The notes under the pieces were generated by a model. It ran no database searches. It was not told where the DNA came from and saw nothing but the letters and a program-made list of their open reading frames with translations. A stretch of 21,853 bases of DNA from NCBI RefSeq assembly GCF_000003605.2, contig NW_003152055.1, positions 1 to 21,853 on the forward strand, in the 5' to 3' direction. Every line of letters begins with the position of its first letter. Within the stretch, counting starts at the first letter, position 1. The stretch is from Saccoglossus kowalevskii. Its lineage: Eukaryota; Hemichordata; Enteropneusta; Harrimaniidae. The position numbers and the translations under genes are program-made. Shown here piece after piece: positions 11,676 through 21,323 of the stretch.

Positions 11676-12207
11676 ATCTAGATGAGATACATAATACACA
11701 CATGCCTCTAGATGAGAGACGTCATAGACACACATGCCTCCAGATAAGGTACGTAATACACACACATGCCTCTAAATGAGATACGTTACACACATGCACC
11801 TAGATAAAATACGTAATACACATATGCCTCTAGATGAGATACGTAATACACACACATGCCTTCAGATGAGATAAGTAATACACACACATGCCTCTAGATG
11901 AGATACGTAATACGCACACATGCCTCTAGATGAGATACGTAATACACACACATGCCTCTAGATGAGATACGTAATACACACATGCCTCCAGATGAGATAG
12001 GTAATACACACATGCTTTTAGATAAGATACGTAGTACACACACATGCCTCCAGATAGGATACGTAATACACACACATGCCTCCAGACGAGATACGTAATA
12101 CACACACATGCCTCTATATGAGATACGTAATACACACACATGCCTATAAATGAGATACGTAATACACACACATGCCTCTAGATGAGATACGTAACACACA
12201 CACATGC
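11676..12207. repeat. 532-bp tandem duplication, copy 2
   Basis: Markers fall at GACGTC 11,718, GTTACACAC 11,785 and GATAGG 11,996, each 532 bp after copy 1. The copy-1/copy-2 junction (CATGCATCTAG then GATACATAAT near 11,673–11,695) is reproduced near 21,702–21,724, which shows that this duplicated arrangement, or its source, exists elsewhere in the array. Confidence 0.93.
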
Positions 12208-12706
12208 CTCTAGATGAGATACGTAATACACACAAGCCTCTAGATGAAATACGTAATAAACACACATACCTATAGATGAGAGACGCAATACACACATATG
12301 CCTCCAGATGAGATTCGTAATAAACACATGCCTCTAAATGAGATACGTAATGCACACACATGCCTCTAGATGAGATACGTAATACACACACATGCCTCTA
12401 GATGAGATACGTATTACACACATATGCTTCCAGATGAGATACGTAATACACACAGGCCTGTGGATGAGATACGTAATACACACACATGCCTCTAGATGAG
12501 AGACGTAATACACACACATGCCTCTAGATGAGAGACGTAATACACACATATGCCTCCAGGTGAGATACGTAATACACACATGCCTCTAAATGAGATACGT
12601 AATGCACACACATGCCTCTAGATGAGATACGTAATACACACACATGCCTCTAGATGAGATACGTATTACACACATATGCTTCCAGATGAGATACGTAATA
12701 CACACA
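12208..12706. repeat. Units including a third 252-bp block
   Basis: After about 120 bp of mixed units (ACAAGCCTC, AATAAACAC, GATTCGTAAT), the eight-unit 252-bp block recurs at 12,330–12,581 with GGCCTGTGG at 12,455. It is followed by a new round with GGCCTATGG at 12,707, again 252 bp later. The order of variants matches 6,329–6,706 at offset 6,001. Confidence 0.8.
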
Positions 12707-13790
12707 GGCCTATGGATGAGATACGTAATACACACACATGCCTCTAGATGAGAGACGTAATACACACACATGCATCTAGATGAGATACGTAATACACAAA
12801 TGCCTCCAGATGAGATACTAAATACAAGCACATGCCTCCAGATGAGATGTCTAAAACACATACATGCCTCCAGATGAGATACGTAATACATACACATGCC
12901 TCCAGATGAGATACTTAATACAACCACATGCCTCCAGATGAGATACGTAATACACACATGCATCTAGATAAGATACGTAATACACACATATGCCTCCAGA
13001 TGAGATACGTAATACCCACATGCATGTAGATAAGATACGTAATACACACACAAGCCTCCAGATGAGATACTTAATACAACCACATGCCTCCAGATGAGAT
13101 ACGTAATACACACATGCATCTAGATAAGATACGTAATACACACACATGCCTCTAGATGAGATACGTAATACACACACATGCCTCTTAATGAAATGCGTAA
13201 TACTCACATTCATCTAGATGAGATACGTAATACACATATGCCTCCAGATGAAATACTTAATACAAGCACATGTCTCCAGATGAGATGCGTAATACACACA
13301 CATGCCTCTAGATGAGAGACGTAATACACACATGTGCCTCCAGATGAGATACGTAATACACACATATGCCTCTAGATGAGATACGTAATACACACACATA
13401 ATTCTAAATAAAATACGTAATACACACATGCATCTAGATGAGATACGTAATACATATATGCCTCCAGATGAAATACGTAATACATCTACATGCCTCCAGA
13501 TGAGATGCGTAATACACATACATGCCTCCAGATGAGATACGTAATACACACAAATGCCTCTAGATGAGAGACGTAATACACACATGTGTCTCCAGATGAG
13601 ATACGTAATACACACATGCCTCTAGATAAGATACGTAATACACACACATGCCTCTAGGTGAGTTACGTAGTACACACACATGCCTCCAGATGAGATACGT
13701 AGTACACAAACATGCCTCTAGATGAGATACGTAATACACACGCATGCCTCTAGATGAGATACGTAATACACACATGCCTCTAGATGAGAG
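12707..13790. repeat. GTCTAAAAC/TTAATGAAATG block, rearranged copy
   Basis: Has the same marker order as 10,481–11,143 (GATGTCTAAAAC 12,846; TTAATGAAATGCG 13,183), but between these markers a five-unit segment is doubled. The ACTTAATACAACC unit occurs at 12,913 and again at 13,069, 156 bp apart, against once in each related block. From about 12,980 the sequence is shared with 17,882 onwards (offset 4,902). Confidence 0.8.
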
Positions 13791-14538
13791 ACGTAATAGA
13801 CACACATGCCTCCAGATAAGATACGTAATACACACACATGCCTCTAAATGAGATACGTTACACACATGCATCTAGATAAAATACGTAATACACATATGCC
13901 TCTAGATGAGATACGTAATACACACACATGCCTTCAGATGAGATAAGTAATACACACACATGCCTCTAGATGAGATACGGAATACGCACACATGCCTCTA
14001 GATGAGATACGTAATACACACACATGCCTCTAGATGAGATACGTAATACACACATGCCTCCAGATGAGATAGGTAATACACACATGCTTCTAGATAAGAT
14101 ACGTAGTACACACACATGCCTCCAGATGGGATACGTAATACACACACATGCCTCCAGACGAGATACGTAACACACACACATGCCTCTATATGAGATACGT
14201 AATACACACACATGCCTCTAAATGAGATACGTAATACACACACATGCCTCTAGATGAGATACGTAATACACACACATGCCTCCAGATGTGATACGTAATA
14301 CACACACATGCATCTAGATGAGATACGTAATACGCACACATGCCTCTAGATGAGATACGTAATACACACACATGCCCCTAGATGAGATACGTAATACACA
14401 CATGCCTCCAGATGAGATAGGTAATACACACATGCTTTTAGATAAGATACGTAGTACACACACATGAATCCAGATGGGATACGTAATACACACACATGCC
14501 TCGAGACGAGATACGTAATACACACACATGCCTCTATA
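12980..14538. repeat. 1.56-kb dispersed duplication, left copy
   Basis: Matches 17,882–19,439 at offset 4,902, changing to 4,901 after a one-base deletion in the right copy near 18,398 (CCTAAG for CCTCCAG). It includes TTAATGAAATGCG 13,183, GTTACACAC 13,857 and the GATAGG pair 14,068 and 14,416, themselves 348 bp apart. Left and right edges were placed where the variant order diverges. Confidence 0.85.
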
Positions 14539-15379
14539 TGAGATACGTAATACACACACATGCCTATAAATGAGATACGTAATATACACAGATGCCTCTA
14601 GATGAGATACGTAATACACACACATGCCTCTAGTTGAGATACGTAATACACACAAGCCTCTAGATGAAATACGTAATAAACACACATACCTCTAGATGAG
14701 AGACGTAATACACACACATGCCTCTAGATGAGATACGTATTACACACATACATGCCTCCAGATGAGATACGTAATACATACACATGCCTCTAGATGAGAG
14801 ACGTAATACACATATGCCTCCAGATGAGAGACGTAATACACACATATGCCTCCAGATGAGATACGTAATACACACAGGCCTGTGGATGAGATACGTAATA
14901 CACACACATGCCTCTAGATGAGAGACGTAATACACACACATGCCTCTAGATGAGAGACGTAATACACACATATGCCTCCAGGTGAGATACGTAATACACA
15001 CATGCCTCTAAATGAGATATGTAATGCACACACATGCCTGTAGGTGAGATACGTAATACACACACATGCCTCTAGATGAGATACGTATTACACACATACA
15101 TGCCTCCAGATGAGATACGTAATACATACACATGCCCCTAGATGAGAGACGTAATACACATATGCCTCCAGATGAGATACGTAATACACACACATGCCTT
15201 CAGATGAGATAAGTAATACACACACATGCCTCTAGATGAGATACGTAATACATATATGCCTCCAGATGAAATACGTAATACAAGCACATGCCTCCAGATA
15301 AGATACGTAATACACACACATGCCTCTAAATGAGATACGTTACACACATGCATCTAGATAAAATACGTAATACACATAT
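14539..15379. repeat. Mixed units with a segment shared with 19.9–20.3 kb
   Basis: From GGCCTGTGG at 14,877 to about 15,250 the order of variants equals 19,930–20,303 at offset 5,053, including a CCTGTAGGTGAG unit near 15,037 and a TATTACACACATACATG junction. A GTTACACAC unit lies at 15,339. Upstream, 14,539–14,876 is a less ordered mix. No unique DNA. Confidence 0.75.
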
Positions 15380-16300
15380 GCCTCTAGATGAGATACGTAA
15401 TACACACACATGCCTTCAGATGAGATAAGTAATACACACACATGCCTCTAGATGAGATACGTAATACGCACACATACCTCTAGATGAGATACGTAAAACA
15501 CACACATGCCTCTAGATGAGATACGTAATACACACATGCCTCCAGATGAGATAGGTAATACACACATGCTTTTAGATAAGATACGTAGTACACACACATG
15601 CCTCCAGATGGGATACGTAATACACACACATGCCACCAGACGAGATACGTAATACACACACATGCCTCTATATGAGATACGTAATACACACATATGCCTA
15701 TAAATGAGATACGTAATACACACACATGCCTCTAGATGAGATACGTAATACACACATATGCTTCCAGATGAGATACATAATACACACAAGCCTGTGGATG
15801 AGATACGTAATAAACACACATGCCTCTAGATGAGAGACGTAATATACACATATGCCTCTAGATGAGAGACGTAATACACACATGCCTCTAAATGAGATAC
15901 GTAATGCACACACATGCCTCTAGATGAGATATGTAATACACACACATGCCTCTAGATGAGATACGTAATACACACACATGCCTCTAGATGAGAGACGTAA
16001 TACACACATATGCCTCCAGGTGAGATACGTAATACACACATGCCTCTAGATGAGAGACGTAATACACATATGCCTCCAGATGAGATACGTAATACACACA
16101 CATGCCTTCAGATGAGATAAGTAATACACACACATGCCTCTAGATGAGATACGTAATACGCACACACGCCTCTAGATGAGATATGTAATACACACACATG
16201 CCTAGAGATGAGATACGTAATACACACATGCCTCCAGATGAGATAGGTAATACACACATGCTTCTAGATAAGATACGTAGTACACAAACATGCCTCCAGA
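15380..16300. repeat. Two partial GATAGG blocks and linking units
   Basis: The GATAGGTAATAC unit occurs at 15,550 and 16,242. The first is part of a nearly full block ending in CCTATAAATGAG near 15,688; the second is truncated and passes to CTTCTAGATAAG and then to the segment shared with 8.6 kb. Between them are plain and GAGAGACG units, plus a CCTGTGGATGAG unit with AAGCC in place of AGGCC at about 15,789. No gene seen. Confidence 0.75.
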
Positions 16301-17350
16301 TGAGATACGTAATACACACATGCCTCTAGATAAGATACGTAATACACACACATGCCTCTAGGTGAGATACGTAGTACACACACATGCCTCTAGATGAGAT
16401 ACGTATTACACACATATGCTTCCAGATGAGATACGTAATACACACAGGCCTATGGATGAGTTACGTAATACACACACATGCCTCTAGATGAGAGACGTAA
16501 TACACACACATGCATCTAGATGAGATACGTAATACACAAATGCCTCCGGATGAGATACTTAATACAAGCACATGCCTCCAGATGAGATACGTAATGCACA
16601 CACATGCCTCTAGATGAGATACGTAATACACACACATGCCTCTAGATGAGATACGTAATACACACACATGCCTCTAGATGAGATACGTAATACACACATG
16701 CCTCTAGATGAGAGACGTAATAGACACACATGCCTCCAGATAAGATACGTAATACACACACATGCCTCTAATTGAGATACGTTACACACATGCACCTAGA
16801 TAAAATACGTAATACACATATGCCTCTAGATGAGATACGTAATACACACACATGCCTTCAGATGAGATAAGTAATACACACACATGCCTCTAGATGAGAT
16901 ACGTAATACGCACACATGCCTCTAGATGAGATACGTAATACACACACATGCCTCTAGATGAGATACGTAATACACACATGCCTCCAGATGAGATAGGTAA
17001 TACACACATGCTTTTAGATAAGATACGTAGTACACACACATGCCTCCAGATAGGATACGTAATACACACACATGCCTCCAGACGAGATACGTAATACACA
17101 CACATGCCTCTATATGAGATACGTAATACACACACATGCCTATAAATGAGATACGTAATACACACACATGCCTGTAGATGAGATACGTAACACACACACA
17201 TGCCTCTAGATGAGATACGTAATACACACAAGCCTCTAAATGAAATACGTAATAAACACACATACCTCTAGATGAAAGACGTAATACACACATATGCCTC
17301 CAGATGAGATTCGTAATACACACATGCCTCTAAATGAGACACGTAATGCA
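16300..17350. repeat. Copy of the 8.6–9.4 kb / 9.9–10.4 kb segment
   Basis: Matches 8,610–9,440 at offset 7,690 (for example GGCCT at 16,447 against 8,757 and GATAGG at 16,992 against 9,302). It then matches 10,022–10,380 at offset 6,970. The change of offset is exactly the 720 bp that is tandemly doubled at the other locus. It has GACGTAATAGAC near 16,718 in place of the GACGTCATAGAC seen at 9,024 and 9,744. Confidence 0.85.
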
Positions 17351-17670
17351 CACACATGCCTCTAGATGAGATACGTAATACACACACATGCCTCTAGATG
17401 AGATACGTATTACACACATATGCTTCCAGATGAGATACGTAGTACACACAGGCCTGTGGATGAGATACGTAATACACACACATGCCTCTAGATGAGAGAC
17501 GTAATACACACATATGCCTCCAGGTGAGATACGTAATACACACATGCCTCTAAATGAGATACGTAATGCACACACATGCCTCTAGATGAGATACGTAATA
17601 CACACACATGCCTCTAGATGAGATACGTATTACACACATATGCTTCCAGATGAGATACGTAATACACACA
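17351..17670. repeat. 220-bp (seven-unit) local duplication
   Basis: GGCCTGTGG at 17,451 and GGCCTATGG at 17,671 are 220 bp apart, and the flanking variant order repeats. The offset to 10.3–10.5 kb changes here from 6,970 to 7,190, so 220 bp was gained here or lost there. The unit set is the 252-bp block minus one 32-bp unit. Confidence 0.75.
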
Positions 17671-18356
17671 GGCCTATGGATGAGATACGTAATACACACA
17701 CATGCCTCTAGATGAGAGACGTAATACACACACATGCATCTAGATGAGATACGTAATACACAAATGCCTCCAGATGAGATACTTAATACAAGCACATGCC
17801 TCCAGATGAGATGTCTAAAACACATACATGCCTCCAGATGAGATACGTAATACATACACATGCCTCTAGATGAGAGACGTAATACACACATATGCCTCCA
17901 GATGAGATACGTAATACACACATGCATGTAGATAAGATACGTAATACACACACATGCCTCCAGATGAGATACTTAATACAACCACATGCCTCCAGATGAG
18001 ATACGTAATACACACATGCATCTAGATAAGATACGTAATACACACACATGCCTCTAGATGAGATACGTAATACACACACATGCCTCTTAATGAAATGCGT
18101 AATACTCACATTCATCTAGATGAGATACGTAATACACATATGCCTCCAGATGAAATACTTAATACAAGCACATGTCTCCAGATGAGATGCGTAATACACA
18201 CACATGCCTCTAGATGAGAGACGTAATACACACATGTGCCTCCAGATGAGATACGTAATACACACATTTGCCTCTAGATGAGATACGTAATACACACACA
18301 TGCCTCTAAATAAAATACGTAATACACACATGCATCTAGATGAGATACGTAATACA
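17671..18356. repeat. GTCTAAAAC/TTAATGAAATG block, copy at 17.7–18.4 kb
   Basis: Markers: GATGTCTAAAAC 17,810, ACTTAATACAACC near 17,971, TTAATGAAATGCG 18,085. Aligns with 10,481–11,166 at offset 7,190. It overlaps the right copy of the 1.56-kb dispersed duplication, so this stretch joins two different paralogous alignments. Confidence 0.85.
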
Positions 18357-19439
18357 TATATGCCTCCAGATGAAATACGTAATACATGCACATGCCTAAG
18401 ATGAGATGCGTAATACACATACATGCCTCCAGATGAGATACGTAATACACACAAATGCCTCTAGATGAGAGACGTAATACACACATGTGTCTCCAGATGA
18501 GATACGTAATACACACATGCCTCTAGATAAGATACGTAATACACACACATGCCTCTAGTTGAGATACGTAGTACACACACATGCCTCCAGATGAGATACG
18601 TAGTACACAAACATGCCTCTAGATGAGATACGTAATACACACGCATGCCTCTAGATGAGATACGTAATACACACATGCCTCTAGATAAGAGACGTAATAG
18701 ACACACATGCCTCCAGATAAGATACATAATAGACACACATGCCTCTAAATGAGATACGTTACACACATGCATCTAGATAAAATACGTAATACACATATGC
18801 CTCTAGATGAGATACGTAATACACACACATGCCTTCAGATGAGATAAGTAATACACACACATGCCTCTAAATGAGATACGTAATACACACACATGCCTCT
18901 AGATGAGATACGTAAAACACACACATGCCTCTAGATGAGATACGTAATACACACATGCCTCCAGATGAGATAGGTAATACACACATGCTTTTAGATAAGA
19001 TACGTAGTGCACACACATGCCTCCAGATGGGATACGTAATACACACACATGCCTCCAGACGAGATACGTAATACACACACATGCCTCTATATGAGATACG
19101 TAATACACACATATGCCTATAAATGAGATACGTAATACACACACATGCCTCTAGATGAGATACGTAATACACACACATGCCTCCAGATGTGATACGTAAT
19201 ACACACACATGCATCTAGATGAGATACGTAATACGCACACATGCCTCTAGATGAGATACGTAATACACACACATGCCCCTAGATGAGATACGTAATACAC
19301 ACATGCCTCCAGATGAGATAGGTAATACACACATGCTTTTAGATAAGATACGTAGTACACACACATGAATCCAGATGGGATACGTAATACACACACATGC
19401 CTCGAGACGAGATACGTAATACACACACATGCCACTATA
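17882..19439. repeat. 1.56-kb dispersed duplication, right copy
   Basis: Equivalent of 12,980–14,538. Shared details include the GATAGG pair at 18,969 and 19,317 (348 bp apart, as at 14,068 and 14,416), CATGAATCCAGATGGG near 19,363 and CCTCGAGACGAG near 19,400. The match ends where CCTATATGAG is followed by GTTACACAC (19,448), not by CCTATAAATGAG. Confidence 0.85.
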
Positions 19440-20312
19440 TGAGATACGTTACACACATGCATCTAGATAAAATACGTAATACACATATGCCTCTAGATGA
19501 GATACGTAATACACACACATGCCTTCAGATGAGATAACTAATACACACACATGCCTCTAGATGAGATACGTAATACGCACACATGCCTCTAGATGAGATA
19601 CGTAAAACACACACATGCCTCTAGATGAGATACGTAATACACACACATGCCTCTAGATGAGATACGTAATACACACACATGCCTCTAGATGAGATACGTA
19701 ATACACACAAGCCTCTAGATGAAATACGTAATAAACACACATACCTCTAGATGAGAGACGTAATATACACATATGCCTCCAGATGAGATTCGTAATACAC
19801 ACATGCCTCTAAATGAGATACGTAATGCACACACATGCCTCTAGATGAGATATGTAATACACACACATGCCTCTAGATGAGATACGTATTACACACATAT
19901 GCTTTCAGATGAGATACGTAATACACACAGGCCTGTGGATGAGATACGTAATACACACACATGCCTCTAGATGAGAGACGTAATACACACACATGCCTCT
20001 AGATGAGAGACGTAATACACACATATGCCTCCAGGTGAGATACGTAATACACACATGCCTCTAAATGAGATATGTAATGCACACACATGCCTGTAGGTGA
20101 GATACGTAATACACACACATGCCTCTAGATGAGATACGTATTACACACATACATGCCTCCAGATGAGATACGTAATACATACACATGCCTCTAGATGAGA
20201 GACGTAATACACATATGCCTCCAGATGAGATACGTAATACACACACATGCCTTCAGATGAGATAAGTAATACACACACATGCCTCTAGATGAGATACGTA
20301 ATACGCACATAT
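19440..20312. repeat. Mixed units with a segment shared with 14.9–15.25 kb
   Basis: Opens with a GTTACACAC unit (19,448) and GATAACTAATAC, then AATACGCACAC, then ACAAGCCTC and AATAAACAC units. From GGCCTGTGG at 19,930 to about 20,303 it follows 14,877–15,250 at offset 5,053. No gene or unique sequence visible. Confidence 0.75.
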
Positions 20313-21258
20313 GCCTCTAGATGAGATACGTAATACACACACATGCCTCTAGATAAGATGCGTAATATACACACACATGCCTCCAGAGGGGATACGTAAT
20401 ACACACACCCGCCTCTAGATGATATACGTAATACACCCATGCCTCTAGATGAGATACGTAACACACACACATGCCTCTAGATGAGATACGTAATACATAC
20501 AAGCCTCTAGATGAAATACGTAATAAACACACATACCTCTAGATGAGAGACGTAATACACACATATGCCTCCAGATGAGATACGTAATGCACACACATGC
20601 CTCTAGATGAGATACGTAATACTCACACATGCCTCTAGATGAGATACGTATTACACACATATGCTTCCAGATGACATACGTAATACACACAGGCCTATGG
20701 ATGAGATACGTAATACACACACATGCCTCTAGATGAGAGACGTAATACACACACATGCCTCTAGATGAGAGACGTAATACACACATATGCCTCCAGGTGA
20801 GATACGTAATACACACATGCCTCTAAATGAGATACGTAATGCACACACATGCCTCTAGATGAGATACGTAATACACACACATGCCTCTAGATAAGATACG
20901 TATTACACACATATGCTTCCAGAGAAGATACGTAATACACACAGGCCTATGGATGAGATACGTAATACACACACATGCCTCTAGATGAGAGACGTAATAC
21001 ATACACATGCATCTAGATGAGATACGTAATACACAAATGCCTCCAGATGAGATACTTAATACAAGCACATGCCTCCAGATGAGATACGTAATGCACACAC
21101 ATGCCTCTAGATGAGATACGTAATACACACACATGCCTCTAGATGAGATACGTATTACACACATATGCTTCCAGATGAGATACGTAATACACACAGGCCT
21201 ATGGATAAGATACGTAATACACACACATGTCTCCAGATGAGAGACGTAATACACACAC
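20313..21258. repeat. Long-range copy of 6.05–7.02 kb
   Basis: Includes the distinctive CCAGAGGGGATACG, ACACCCGCC and GATGATATACG units at about 20,381 (6,113 in the other copy, offset 14,268). One 30-bp CTAAATGAG unit present near 6,329 is missing near 20,585, giving offset 14,238 afterwards. GGCCTATGG units lie at 20,692, 20,944 and 21,196, spaced 252 bp, as at 6,454, 6,706 and 6,958. Confidence 0.85.
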
Positions 21259-21323
21259 ATGCCTCCAGATGAGATACGTAATACACACATGCATCTAGAT
21301 AAGATACGTAATACACACACATG
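21259..21323. repeat. Two junction units
   Basis: A CCTCCAG unit and a GCATCTAGATAAG unit join the copy of 6–7 kb to the copy of 11.3–11.8 kb. The same pair followed by a plain unit occurs near 10,799–10,880. Confidence 0.65.

Noticed and set aside
8717..12207. Transposon-mediated duplication at the 720- and 532-bp repeats
   Set aside because: No inverted termini, target-site duplications or foreign sequence at the junctions; the borders lie within ordinary units, as expected of unequal exchange or replication slippage.
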